Source: Irpex lacteus (taxonomy: Eukaryota; Basidiomycota; Agaricomycetes; Polyporales; Irpicaceae). Taken from it: a stretch of DNA of 64,000 nucleotides. The position numbers and the translations under genes were made by a program. Below the pieces are notes generated by a model. That model was given only the letters and a program-made list of their open reading frames with translations, was not told the origin of the DNA and did no database searches. The stretch is from positions 62,001-126,000 of the forward strand of contig MQVO02000035.1 in NCBI GenBank assembly GCA_001986395.2. The letters are read 5' to 3'. Of the stretch, positions 10,212 through 21,522 are shown one piece after another (positions within the stretch are counted from its first letter, which is position 1; each line of letters begins with the position of its first letter).

Positions 10212-12158
10212 TCACGTCTTTGCCCGAGGGGCATTGGACTGTTTGTCTGCCCATGAATAGACACGACCTGCCAACTTGGCATTGGGACCCGGATAGTGAG
10301 AGCAATGGTACAACAGACGACGCACCGTTGGGCTGCAAGGTTACCAGATCGACGCCAAATCCTCTGCGCTCCTCCTTTCCCTTATATACGAGAATGAGGT
10401 TGATGGTCTCGGCTGCGGTGTCGAGCACTTGAACGAATGGCTCCATGGACTTTTGCAGGTGGTCGATGGAGTCGAAGAGCAGGAGAATGGCTCGGATACG
10501 GGGAAGGATTCTGGCGTGGTTGAACAGAGCATCAAAGTTGACAGGAAGGTCGTGGTCCTTAGAGTCGATGTATTTACAAATAGCCAGCACGCTCAAGGCG
10601 GCGGCAGACCAGTCGGTAGAGGTCGATGCTTCGAATCCGAAATGGAACTTGAAGCTCCCCAAGCGCATGGTTGTCAATTTCTCAGAGACGTCGAATCCTT
10701 GGAGAGCGTGTACAACGTCACTACACCGCTGGGACACGAATAGCGTGATTGATTGGGATGCTCACCGAGGCACACATCAGGATCCTTCTCGTCACCCCAC
10801 AGCAATGTCATGAACTTGATTGTCCACACACGTTCCTCGTCACTCAGACGGTGCAGCGGGCAATTCGGGTTCAGCATCAGAGCGGTCAAAGCAAGGTGGA
10901 CAGAGTCGGTGCAACCTGCGGCCGTTATCGACAGGGAGGCCGGTCTGCGTCGACGGGTGGCCATGCTCGAGGCGTGTGGAAGTAAAGGTGACGTCTGCCC
11001 ATCCCATGTCAAGTCCTTGAACGAGACGTAGTATACACAGGAAAAATGCCTAATATATTTAGTAACATGATAAAATGAAGGAAGATGGACACTTTTAATG
11101 GAGATCGCATCCCGCAGGAATGTGTTTGGAACAACCATGGATGGCGGTATACTCCAGTGAGGTGTATCGAGCCTTGCAGGGTTGAAGTCGTCTGGGACAG
11201 GGCCGTAAATAAAGAGCCATTGGAGCTTGTCGCGGATGACGGGAAGATAGAGGAGATGAAGAAAAGAGGTTTTCTTCTTGCTCTCGTAACCTGGAGGGGC
11301 CCATCGGCTGCTGTAGAACTGCTTGACATCTATGGTTCTGATAAGCTGGTGCACCGGTGTGATTCTCGGACACCCTCGAACGACGTGTCGTACGAATACC
11401 TCTGCGTCCTCGTAGCAGGTGATTTCGACAGTTTTTCCAGAGAACATATACTGCCGACATATGTTGGCCCAGAAGAGGCAGACGAGTGAGCACGATTTAA
11501 GATCAGCCAAAATGTCTACTGAATGTTGTAGTCCCCGATTCCGTGTAAGATCCTCGCCTTCTGGTCGCTGATCACGTCGTTGTGAGACACGATTCACGTT
11601 GACGTAGAATAGTATGTCTTCGAAGAGCTCAGGGGGAATGCGGGCAGCGAGCAATCTCCCTGCCTGCGTATCCCAGCAGTAAATTATTAAAATTGGCATA
11701 CGCTGCTCGGTTGTGTACTCACCTCGCTCTCCGTCACTTCAGACATCCCGCCTTCTAAGTCCGAGTTCCGGTACAAGAGCAGTCCATCTGGCTGCGTTGA
11801 ACATGGTATCTGCGCTTTCTCAGCCTAGTTATGCCAGCCTTATCAGTACAGGCGACGTATGCTGCTTGATCGAGTATTCACCTCGGCTTCTGTCTCCCCA
11901 GATAAAACCCCCACTGATCGTGACTTTGAATACGAGAGTGGTTCAGCCGCATGTGACGGATCTTGCATCACAGTGACGAGTCTCTCGGCCTAGTCATAGC
12001 AGCAAGAAACCCTGCATAAGTAAAGGCAACGTACGCTACTCACATGATCACGACTGTGCGCCTACCTCGCTATCTGTCACCTCAGGCACGACTGCTTCCA
12101 AGTCGGAGCGCGAGGATGGGGACGGTTCCGAATGGAGCTGCAGTGAGTCTTGTCTCAT
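10212..12158 (-). CDS. F2: F-box-like protein, six exons, 542 aa
   Basis: Exons on the minus strand: 12158-12066, 11989-11882, 11824-11723, 11663-10766, 10697-10326 and 10267-10212, 1629 nt in frame. Three leader cassette exons encode residues 1-101. The first ends in PEVTDSE and the third in MSEVTESE, each before a GT donor. The F-box-like motif follows (LLAARIPPELFEDILFYVNV, then DLKSCSLVCLFWANICRQYM, residues ~105-165). The body includes the conserved LMLNPNCPLHRLSDEERVW block near residue 365. F-box proteins typically join SCF ubiquitin ligases as substrate receptors. The C-terminus is atypical: a 2-nt deletion relative to paralogues shifts the last exon, so it stops after NAPRAKT and the usual LQRQLKKK tail is out of frame. 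The acceptor before exon 5 is CCAAG, not CAG. The start is the only in-frame ATG in exon 1. Family confidence is good, model confidence moderate. Confidence 0.75.
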
Positions 12159-12244
12159 TGGTCTATCGTCGAATGCGGTGGGGGAGTAGAGAGCGTAGAC
12201 AAGCAAAGGTCGAGAGGGCAAGAAAGAGCGGGGCGGCACCACGA

Positions 12245-12333
12245 CTTTATCGATGGTTAAAGGTGTATATCCTGATGTTCCGTTATAACCGTGGCAGTGA
12301 AAACGTTTTCACGAGGACGTTCGGAAGCTTAGA
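12245..12333 (-). promoter_or_regulatory. Promoter-like block upstream of F2
   Basis: The shared upstream module contains TTATCGATGG, a TATA-like GTATAT stretch and TTTCACGAGGACGTTCGGAA. It sits ~90-175 bp upstream of the F2 ATG. Equivalent blocks precede F4, F8 and F9 at similar distance, and a decayed one precedes F1. It is called from conservation and position only. Confidence 0.45.
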
Positions 12334-13497
12334 TGTTGGGATGTTGGAAGATCGTACAGCACCCGTAAGTATCCTGAACCATTGTCAGCGAGTCGTCAAT
12401 GAGTACCATACGCCAAGCCAAAGTGATAACCCTTAATATCGAGAGAATCCCTTTCTGCCACTACTCTATCCTCACTCCGGATTCTCTTGACCTGATCGAT
12501 GCTCGAAAGCGGGCTAGTCGCCTAGGGCATAGGGACAGGCGTCCGAGTACATCGACATCGTTAACATCAACATCAGCATTAACATCTGGAATACAGCTAG
12601 TAGTCGTACCTGGAAAGACTCGATTGGATTCAACTTACCGCATTCCGGTGCCCAGTGATCAAAGATTGTATCGGGATCGCGGTACAGAAGTCAGGAGGTC
12701 CGCACACCTGACATATTTGAGGATGTGCATCAATAAGATGACGTCTTGGCTGTCTAACATGGTACGTTTGCTCGAGATAAATCCTAAGTATAAACTGTGT
12801 TTGGGTTATGAATCAGCTGCGCGATGGAAGTGTTTATTGATTGGTGAGAGAATGTAAACATGACCAACCCCTCGCGCATGCGTGCAGCGGTGACTCTTGG
12901 GAAGCGATGAGAGTTTATGTCTCCTTGTGCGCACAGCCCACTACACGGAAACGAATATGAATCAACGAGCAAACAGCGGACCAAGAAAAGATAAGTATAA
13001 GGGTACGTATGCTTGATCCGACGCCACCACTTGAACGCGGTGACGCAGGTGAAAACTTATCTATTTGCAGGATTGATGACTAGTGAAGGCAAAGCCGACA
13101 CAATGAGATGAGTCAGCGATGAGTAAGTATCGAATGTGTGTACAACTTATTGATATTCAAGAGTAACAAAAAGCGGGAAGGCTGTACTCCAAAGATCCCG
13201 CATTGCTGGCAGAGCGTACGTGTCTTGATTCACGTCGGTCAGAGTTGCCGTTTGAGTAGTGGCCACACTTTGTGAGCATGACTACCGGCCAAACCAAGCA
13301 TAAGTGTATTGAGAGATTCATAGAAACACCGTGACCGAAAACTCTCCTCTCTGCAAAACTGACTTTCGCTACAAGCGCACCTGTAGTAGATTTCTCCACC
13401 TCAATCCTGACAATGTCCTTGTAAATTTATTTGAAGGCACATTCTCCGAGGTGAGTAATCCCATGTGTGACGAGAGGAGCTGCAAACCGACGAACGT

Positions 13498-13547
13498 CCT
13501 TTCCGAGCGCTCATACCGACCACTGATTGGGATGAACGATCGGAATA
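13498..13547. repeat. Hairpin H1, copy 2
   Basis: CCTTTCCGAGCGCTCATACC faces GGGATGAACGATCGGAA across a short ACTGATT-type loop. One right-arm change (CGGAATAG) weakens the stem base. Confidence 0.85.
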
Positions 13548-14631
13548 GACGGTTGTCAGCAGGCAGGGATATGCTTGGAGTCCAAGTGCCTATGCTGAGT
13601 AGCCGGGATGGGCTCAGGCAGGCAATGGTGGTAAATGGGTATGAATGGTCGTTGGAACCTCGTGTTGAAAGGAGCATTTTGAATGATGCGGACGACTTCA
13701 TGAGAGTACGCGTTGAGAATGAGCCAGTATCTGTGACAGATAAAAATCATACGCACGTTCTAATTCTGAATCATAAGCTTCCGTCCAATCCTCCGCGCCA
13801 GAATGCTAGCTATCGTTCTCCACCTTGAGTGCGTAATGTGCAAGCAGGTCATAAGAGGACCTTCGAGTCTTCATAGCATTCGACCGTCGTAAGAAAAGAG
13901 CGGTTTTGGCATTTAAAAAGCTTCTGCGTGCTCATTGAGAGTGTGGCATGCATGGAGTCGCGGCGATGTGAGGAGAGTGTCCAGAACGAGATGAAGGTAG
14001 AGGTGATAAACATTAAACGCCCGATCAGCGAAGGCAAATAAGAATGGTAAGACTTGTGCTTACTGTGGGAATATATGTTTGTTACACACAAGAGTGGCCC
14101 TCGCTACGCTCCGGGTGGTCCAGGTGAGCGGGGGTGCAAGGACTAACAACCAGTGTAAAAGGAAAGTGGATCACGGTATTCTCTGAGATCTGAGTCTAGT
14201 TAGAGCGGAGACCGAGAACAGAATTGATCCATTATTGGCGAGGCTATACTTGCGATATACCGCAGCAAAACAAAAGACCGCTTCGCGAAGTCTCCACCGG
14301 GAAACGATAGAAGGGACACAGGATTCAAATAAATGACATCATAGGGTACACGTCGAAAGATAAATAGTCAGAGAAGCCAGAGATCCTGCGGGGGAGGGGA
14401 GGGCACGACTATCGAGTCAAGTAAGTAAGCACTAAGTAAGCGAGGTAAGTAAAGATAAGAAAGGAATGGACGCCCTGACATGGCGTCGTAAGTAAAAGTG
14501 AAGCGATTGAGCAACGGTAAGAAATAAATTGAAGCTTGGGGGGACATGGTTAATAACATGGAGTAATAATACTCAGCGCGCAGTAGCCTTCGCTAACCTC
14601 ATTCTCGACGACCACCTTCCATGGCTAACCC

Positions 14632-14940
14632 ATGCTGCTCGCTTTCGGTCTCCCACAAGAGCTAGAAATTACACGCATGAGCGAAGAGGATCAGGCTTCG
14701 ATCCAAGCATTTAGACCTAGGCCCACGTTAAACGACGATTTTGACGACACGGGCTGCTGCCCTCATCGCCATCCGTATCGACGATTGTTGACATGGGTGA
14801 CGACGAGGGATGCTGTCCTCTTGTACCCATGCTCCACGACCTACAGTATACGTAGAGGGACGGGGGAACGGATAATTATAGTGGTCTGGGTCGCGTGGAT
14901 AAGCTGGGAGGTCGTTATGCAGGTGCGTCGCCTGTCCCGT
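14632..14940 (+). CDS. Possible exon (copy A), LPQELEITR-type, unknown
   Basis: An open frame of 103 codons runs from ATG 14632 to a GTGCGT donor at 14941. It reads FGLPQELEITRMSEEDQASI and TLNDDFDD, then crosses palindrome H2. The copy at 28639 is ~90% alike but starts at an earlier ATG. That ATG (here 14622) is out of frame by a 1-nt deletion. H2 within the frame makes a conserved protein less certain. It may be a 5' exon of the gene at 15308, a decayed exon, or non-coding. Confidence 0.25.
14760..14809. repeat. Palindrome H2, copy in I2
   Basis: CCTCATCGCCATCC pairs with GGGTGACGACGAGG around an ATCGACGATTGTTGA-like centre. Confidence 0.8.
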
Positions 14941-15307
14941 TTCTCCTCGACGCGTTGTTGAGTCAGGTCTAGATAGCAGTGCATACTGCAATACAGGCTC
15001 ACCTCCGACACATCACGCGCAGACATGAAACCTAAAATTTGCTCGCAATACCAGTCTCGTCACAGCTCTCAGCTTCTGGTCCGTGCTTCTCGATGATCGT
15101 ATTCCCTGTTCACGTAGCTGACACAGTATCTAGACTTATGTGTAACTCCTGAACGCCAATGCCAACTTGCCAAACGAGAAGTCAACGAAGTGTTTAGTGT
15201 CGACGTCAGCAACCACGAAGGCAGACTAGCATAACAGGCGGAGACGGGATGAGGTCGAGGTCGGTGGAAAGGAGTGCGAATGCATATGAAATGCCTCACA
15301 CGTAGGT

Positions 15308-15938
15308 ATGCTCAAGTCTCATGTTTTCCACGCTTACGACTGCTACCAGGAAGGTAACATCCTGACCTTCGAGAGATACAGTTCAGAAGGTGAACTCATA
15401 ACCGACGGCCATTATCACCCATCCTCTCCCAATCCGAATCCCTTCGTCGACGTAGCCTTGGCACATCCCTTCCTGTCGGTGCGATCCTATTTGTAAATTT
15501 TGCATCTCGGTCATGGTAAATCGCAACGTTCATCGCCTCTATAGTGCAAGGCTCTACCGCCTCCTACAGCGGGTCTGCTACATGCGGTCATCGTTTTCTG
15601 CTGCTCAGATGCCGGCCATGGTAGTGCCGTCCCGCTACTCCTCCGCCGCCTACTTTTTTGTCCACGCTACCCGGGACACCAGAACCGTTCACGAATCTCC
15701 ACGAATCATGCGTATTAGACACCCTCCTCTTGCACCTCAACACTATTCCGCAGATCATCCAATCCGTACTAAGTCCCATCTCAGAGTCTACTCCATAGAT
15801 CCCACCAACACACGAATGGTGTATCCGGATGAAAGCTACGATATCAACGACACTCTTTGCCACTATAACGGGTCGATCCTCAATTCTGATCATGCCCACG
15901 TTCGTTTCCAGGCCGAAGGTATCCAAAAGAGGCTATGA
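15308..15938 (+). CDS. Putative second-family gene, copy A (two exons)
   Basis: Candidate exon 15308-15477 starts at an ATG (MLKSHVFHAYD, ...ITDGHYHPSS...) and ends at a GTGCGA donor. A second open block, ~15550-15938, contains APQHYSADH and DESYDINDTLCHYNGSIL. The copy at 29313-30059 aligns over the 165-nt first exon with no indel at roughly 80% nucleotide identity, and over the second block likewise. This suggests a gene, although most differences are non-synonymous. The C-terminus is frameshifted relative to copy B after the NSD segment. The join between the blocks is not settled. No known family is recognised. Confidence 0.35.
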
Positions 15939-16714
15939 TGGATGCACATAGACTTCCCTAGACGCGAATTGGAGCGTTGTTATCGGCTACTCGATGCATT
16001 CAAACACGCGTGGCACTAGCGCCTGTAGAATTGCCTTATGAGGCAATCAGAACACCACAACGCCGAGGTTCGTGGTGTATGTGCAACTCCCAACCTCTCA
16101 CGTACATGCTCTATCTCATCCGACTCTACGTCCCCTTCGTCCCCATCGCCGCGATCGCCCACCGATCACCCGTCGATTGCCTCTCGATCGTGCCACCTGC
16201 GCACCCATGCGCCCGACCCCCTCCTATCGGGAAGCTCTGCCTCGCCACGCTAGTTGATCTCGTCCCAAGCCGCATTGCTATTTCCCTGAATACCTCACGC
16301 TCAAATGGTGACCGTATGCAGGCTTGGAGTGATCCCGAGCTACGGGGTACACATCGTGGTATGTATGCTCGTAATTCTGTCAACTATGCTGACTGAGAGA
16401 GCCTAGCGCAGTGCCTGAGTCCCGCCCGTTGATCTCCCACTCAAGCCTTTTGAGAATTCTGCGAGGACACTGTGTGTTACGGAACGAGTTAGCACGAGTA
16501 GAGCGATGTGCTCCTGATATAGCGACGCGTGATGGGTTGACGTTCGCAAGATCATCATGTGTTACAATTGTACGCTGAGATCGACTCGGAGTCTATGCAT
16601 GGCCTTTCTAGATGACGTGTTCGTAGGTGTGAGATTCGACCAATGACATTGCTACGATAGGTGATTCGTGCGTCTTGTCCTTCTCGTTCGTCTTCTGACA
16701 TACGGCGATACTTA

Positions 16715-17608
16715 CTGTGCCGAAAATAAGTTTCGCAACTGCCATATCTGGCAGGTGTGTCTCACTCACTTTCGTCGTGAATTCAGACTACAGTAGGGCT
16801 TCAAAAATCGTAAGTATATTTATAGTAAAAGCAAGCAATATGATGTATAGATATGTACACAAATTATCCTGTATGGATGCGATATGGTTATGTCATGCAA
16901 GAATTTTGAAACCTATCCCTGATCTTGTTCTCCAGCGGATACCATTTCATGCACGGTGCCGGGAGTGACACTTGGATGGCGCAGTGTAATGTTTGAGGCT
17001 CCTCAGTACAATCATAGGGTTTCTACGTGGTTTATCACTCGTATTGGTGTGCTGGGTACAATGGTAAATGGTAGTGTGATTGGCCTATGCGCCATATCGA
17101 CTATGGAAATTATTTGGTGCACTGCAGGCTCGGATTAAGGGTATTAATATTGTTATTAGAGCTAAGGCAACACACACGGATACTTGCTGATTCACTTTAT
17201 CTAGCTACGGAATTTTCATGATCATATGTTTCGAGACCATGTGAAAACAAATTATTGCGGGCCTATCTCGTAAGTTTCATATAATGGATAATCCTGCGCA
17301 CATAGCATATTCATGTCACGAAGTGTCATAACATTACGCTACACCATCCAACTGCCATCCCTGGCGCCATTCATAGGGTAGAATCTGCCCGAGAACATGA
17401 TCAGTGGTAAGTTTCGGAACCCTTCAATAGCGCGAGCACATCGCATCCGCCCACAATAATTTGTGTACACATCTATACCTCATATTGTCTGCTTCTACTA
17501 GGAATATACTTACAATTTTTGAAGCCCTACTATAGTCTCAATTCGCAACGAAAGTAAGTGAGACGCACCTGCCAGATATGGCAGTTGCGAAACTTATTTT
17601 CGGCACAG
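16715..17608. mobile_element. Non-autonomous TIR DNA transposon (894 bp), TA target duplication
   Basis: The element begins CTGTGCCGAAAATAAGTTTC, and its right end is the reverse complement. The first 43 bp match exactly and similarity continues over ~171 bp (16715-16887 against 17438-17608). Weaker inverted similarity extends to ~290 bp per arm, so the whole element could fold back. TA flanks both ends (16713-16714 and 17609-17610). Sister units carry the empty site (for example GATACTTAGGTTACGGCGAA near 61434 and GATACTTGGTTGACAGCGAA near 37251). The TA duplication and long inverted repeats fit the Tc1/mariner (or pogo/Fot1) superfamily. No transposase-like frame is present in the ~550-bp centre, so it must be moved in trans. 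Confidence 0.92.
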
Positions 17609-18287
17609 TAGATTGATAGCGAAGGAAACGATATGTTTTCGTGAGCGATATAGCTATGCTCACCCAACCGTGCAAAAGCCTCGTCGCACCTTGTACCAAT
17701 TTCTCGGACTCGCCTGACGTGAGGCAGGGTCTATCTAACCGTCGCTATGTCTCATGCAGAAGCTTTGATGTACATTTTCGGATGACTATTGCGACCAGGG
17801 GATGTACCGTCACGGGAATACAAGCGCGATACCCTGGCGCTCGGCAGTTATCGTGTGATCGTGAGCCGAGGGGCGATTCGTGAGTATTGGGTCACGGTAA
17901 CGTACTCGTTTGGCTGGAGGAATCTTCGTCGGAGGGTGAAGAGCGGACAAGGGGATATGCATCCCATCAGTGCGAATGGGCGTATGGGGTCTTTCATTGA
18001 ATCTACGTATGCTTTTGTCCCGTAACCTACGTAGTATTGCAATAATATCGTGTACGATGATGCCGGACGGTGCGGCCATGAAACATCTCGAGATAAATTC
18101 GGTCTTGCTCGTGGCACTCCGTGATAATTTCATAGATCTGAATACTTCGCTACAAATTGATTATGTGCGTGGCAACTGGTAGATGAACTGAGCCCATAGC
18201 CGTTGCATGCTGTGCGAGGGGCGAGGGGTATAACTGTTAACTGTATGTTGGCGGGGACGGCTGATTGAGATAGAAACGCACATGTGT

Positions 18288-20148
18288 TCAGTGTATACTC
18301 ATCCATCTTTTCTTGAGCTGCCGTTGAAGTATTTGTAAGCTCAAGACTCCGCCCCAATAGTGCTTAGACTGTTCATCTGTCCAGATATCGACACGGCCTG
18401 CCAAACTGAAAACGTTAGCACTGCAAGAGTGGAAGGGATGGAACAGACGACGCACCGTTCGGCTCCAGCGTGACTAGATCTACAGCCACTGCTTTACGCC
18501 CCTCCTCCTTCTCGTACGCGAGCACAAGCTGAAAAGCTTCTGTTGCCAGGGAAAGCACGTCGACGGACGGTTTCACGCACTCTCGCAGACGGTTGAAGGA
18601 GTCAAATAGAAGGACAAGGGCGTGGATGCTGGGGCCGGTCCTGGCGTCATTGACCAGAGCATCGAAGTTGCAATTGGGGGAAAGGGTGGCGTACTTGTAG
18701 ATGTACGCGTGGATGCCCACCACGCTCAGAGCGGAGGCCGACCGGTCCGCGGAGGCGGGTGCTTCTTCGAATACAAAATAAAACGACTGCAGCTGCATGG
18801 TTGTCGCTTTCTCTGAGACGTCGAATCCTGAGAGAGTGCTTGACGTCAGTATGAGAAGCGAATAGCGTGACTGTTTGTGATACTCACCGATCCACACGTT
18901 GGGCATTTCCTCGTGGCCCCACAGCAGTGTCATGAACCCGATCATCCACACACGTTCCTCGTCGCTGAGTCGGTGCAACGGGCAGTTCGGGTTCAACATC
19001 AGAGCTGTCAAAGCGAGGTGGAAAGAACCTGTGCAGCGTGGATACATCTGAACCGTCAGAGAGCGTGGTCTGCGTTGACAGGTGATTCTATTGGAGGCTT
19101 GTGGCAGTGAGTACCTTGGGCTCGGCCCATCCCATGATATCCTGTCGAACTCGATATGGGTGGCGTAAGCGAAGTGCCTGATATATTTAGTAACATGGTA
19201 GAATGAAGGCAGATGCAAATTCCTGATTGAAATCTTGTTTGACAGGAATGAGCTTGGTACGACTGTAGACGGCGGTATGCCCCAATAGGGCGTGTCGAGC
19301 TTCGCAGGGTTAAAGCTGTCTGGAACAGGGCCATTAATGGATAGACCAGCAAACTTGTCTCGGATGGCGGGAAGTAAGAGGAGATGGAGAAAAGACCGTC
19401 CGCTCTTGTAGTGTTGGTAAACCACTATTTTACTAATGAGCTGGTGCACCGGCGTAAGCCTCGGACACCCTCCAACGACGTATCGTCTAAATATCTCCGC
19501 GTCCTCGTAAGAATTGATCTTTAGAGTTCGTTCTGAGAACATATGTTGCCGACACCTGTTGGCCCAGAAGAGACAGACGAGTGAGCACTGTTTGAGGTCT
19601 GTCAAGATGTCGTTGGAGCTTGGTTCTCCTTGATTCCGTGTGAGACCATTTCCCCCTTTATACATACGTTGGGAAACACGATCAGCGTTAACGTAGAATA
19701 GGATGTTATCGAAGAGCTCCGGGGGGATGCGTGCTGCGAGCAACCTCCATGCCTAATCATACGGAGAACGATATTATGTTTCAATCCCGCGCATAGATGC
19801 TCTATCTGTTGTGCGTACCTTGCCCTCTGTCTGTTCGAGTGGTTCCTTAGTGGGCGCATAGGAGTCAAAGTCCTTCAAATCGTGTTCCAAATCCGTTGGC
19901 GTATATGAGAAGCTCGTCGGCTCGCATTGCAAGCCAATAAAACCGTACGGCCAGTCCATCGACTGGTCCACCGAATTCACGGAAGCGAAGCTCTCCGTCT
20001 GTGCACATACGGAGGCAGTCGATACGTATGTGTTATAGTCGGTGAGATCGCACTCCCGGTTCGTCGGCTCGAATTGCAAACCTGTAAGATCGTATGTCCA
20101 GTCGAACGGCTCGTATACTGAATCCACCGAATCGAGAGAAAGGTCCAT
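18288..20148 (-). CDS. F3: F-box-like protein, four exons, 558 aa
   Basis: Exons: 20148-19819, 19752-18888, 18827-18456 and 18397-18288, 1677 nt in frame. Exon 1 encodes a 110-aa leader unlike the cassette type. It has two imperfect ~48-residue repeats (SVDSVYEPFDWTYDLTGLQF, then SVNSVDQSMDWPYGFIGLQC), is rich in acidic and aromatic residues, and ends EQTEGK at a GTACGC donor. The F-box-like motif follows (LLAARIPPELFDNILFYVNA; CSLVCLFWANRCRQHMFSE, residues ~114-175). LMLNPNCPLHRLSDEERVW lies near residue 365. The C-terminal exon ends LQRQLKKRWMSIH. The 60-bp second intron has no in-frame stop, so retention would add 20 residues. The start ATG at 20148 is conserved in F5, and upstream codons open only by GTG. 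It is a likely SCF substrate adaptor by family. Confidence 0.8.
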
Positions 20149-20384
20149 CCTGGAAATAGCTAGATACACCAGCGGTCTTCCTTGTGTGCGACAGACTGGT
20201 GGGACGACTGGGAGGTAGAAACGTGTACGTCTAGTGGGGAGGAGAAAGAGCAGGGACGGACGAGAGAGGGATGCACTAAGATCGTGTTATATGGCCTGTC
20301 TGCCATCCCGGCGAGTGAGGACATGACCACGAAGCATGCACCGCTTCCACGAAGTTACGTGGGAACGGAAACTATGAATGTCTC

Positions 20385-20401
20385 CACGTGTGCGGCACGT
20401 G
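20385..20401. promoter_or_regulatory. Twin CACGTG motifs upstream of F3
   Basis: Two CACGTG hexamers (20385-20390 and 20396-20401) are separated by 5 bp about 240-250 bp upstream of the F3 ATG. The arrangement is conserved upstream of F5. CACGTG is the E-box/G-box bound by bHLH factors in fungi. Use here is inferred. Confidence 0.45.
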
Positions 20402-21471
20402 TACTACCTGGTCCTGGAACGAAATAGAGTGAGCCGTTTCTCGAGTACTCAAAATGATCCTATGTACTCACGCGTGAAACCCTGCGTAGGCACAGCAATC
20501 CAACTACATCCAGCGCTGCTTCGAATTCCATCTGTAAGTGCCTATCAATATATATGAATTCTCCGTACCGCATTCCCGAGCTCACTGAGTTTCGATCGTA
20601 TTGAATCCGCGATATGGAAGTCAGCAGACCCATTCGCCAGGAGTAGCTGTGTAATGCATGAACGTCGTGACTCTAGACGCGCTGTAGATGCCTGGTCAGA
20701 AGCTGTCAGATGTGGTTTACTGCGCGACGGAAATGAAAACTGGAACGGCCTCGTACCTATCCCGCTCATCTCAAGAATCAGCGGCTGGTCCGTCGCACAT
20801 CGATAACTGGCCCATCAGATGGCATGAGTAGGTATTCTTGCGGGTTCGGTAAAGTGAAAAGGAAAGTCAACGCTTGCAGACGAATGAAGGCAAGAAACAA
20901 TATTGGATGTATCCCTCTCTTGGCTCTGCGAGCTTCTGATCGCAGGTAGCGGGTCTTTTGTCGGCTCTTTCAAGTGTATAGTATACCTGTCTGGACGAGA
21001 TTCTGATATGAGCCTTAGCAGGCACGAACAATATGCCAGTCCACGTACCTGAACATCGAAGCTACTAGATCAACACATCCCAGCTTGAGAACGTTGTTCC
21101 AGATAAAAGTGTCATTTTCGAGCATTCATGTGAACCAGTACTAGTAAAACGATGTAAACCTCGGGGTAGGATGAAGGAGATCGGGGTGGCGACGTTCATA
21201 GAGCTTGAACAAGTTTAGGTTTATCTTTCACGGCGGAGAGCAGTCGGTCGAGTGGTGGCAATGCTTTCGCGTAAATTTGGAGCACTGAGTACTGAATGCT
21301 CGGCTCTCTGATGAAATCTAATATCAATCATCGGCGATGGCCAGAGGGTCGCTACTAACGTACTTATCCCTGCGATACCGTCCGCCTCCTCGTATCTTGA
21401 CCTCAGTGCGCATCATGCTATCCGAGTGATTTCACGTCCATCTAGGGGAGTCACAAACAATTGACAAACGT

Positions 21472-21522
21472 CCTTTCCAACCGCTCATACCGACCACCGG
21501 TTAGGATGAACGACCGGAAAGG
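21472..21522. repeat. Hairpin H1, copy 3
   Basis: Left arm CCTTTCCAACCGCTCATACC and right arm GATGAACGACCGGAAAGG surround an ACCGGTT-like tip. The loop is nearly absent (ACCACCGGTT). Confidence 0.9.

Larger units (their letters stand above)
12334..18287. other. Intergenic region I2 between F2 and F3
   Basis: The longest interval, because it carries a transposon (16715-17608). Other content is H1 at 13498-13547, the ACCTTCGAGTCTTCATAGC block near 13859, an exon-like frame with H2 near 14632-14940 and the putative second-family gene at 15308-15938. It also has the CGATCGCCCACCGATCACCC block near 16149, the ATCGTGGTATGTATGCTCGT block near 16353, and a tail module (17790-18287) nearly identical to that before F9. 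Between 12.4 and 13.4 kb and between 14.1 and 14.5 kb I see nothing assignable. Confidence 0.65.

Noticed and set aside
16956..17138. 60-aa ORF inside the transposon as a transposase fragment
   Set aside because: No DDE/D-type motif or helix-turn-helix is recognisable, and the region is part of the degraded inverted arms.
18056..18182. Small ORF (ends ...YVRGNW) conserved at 56706-56832 without indels
   Set aside because: About 8 of 10 differing codons are non-synonymous, and the I5 counterpart near 37710 is broken, so the pattern fits recent duplication of non-coding DNA.
18415..19743. F3 as a single 442-aa uninterrupted ORF
   Set aside because: It reads through the 60-bp intron conserved in all paralogues, misses the 110-aa leader exon and the final exon, and starts at TTG.
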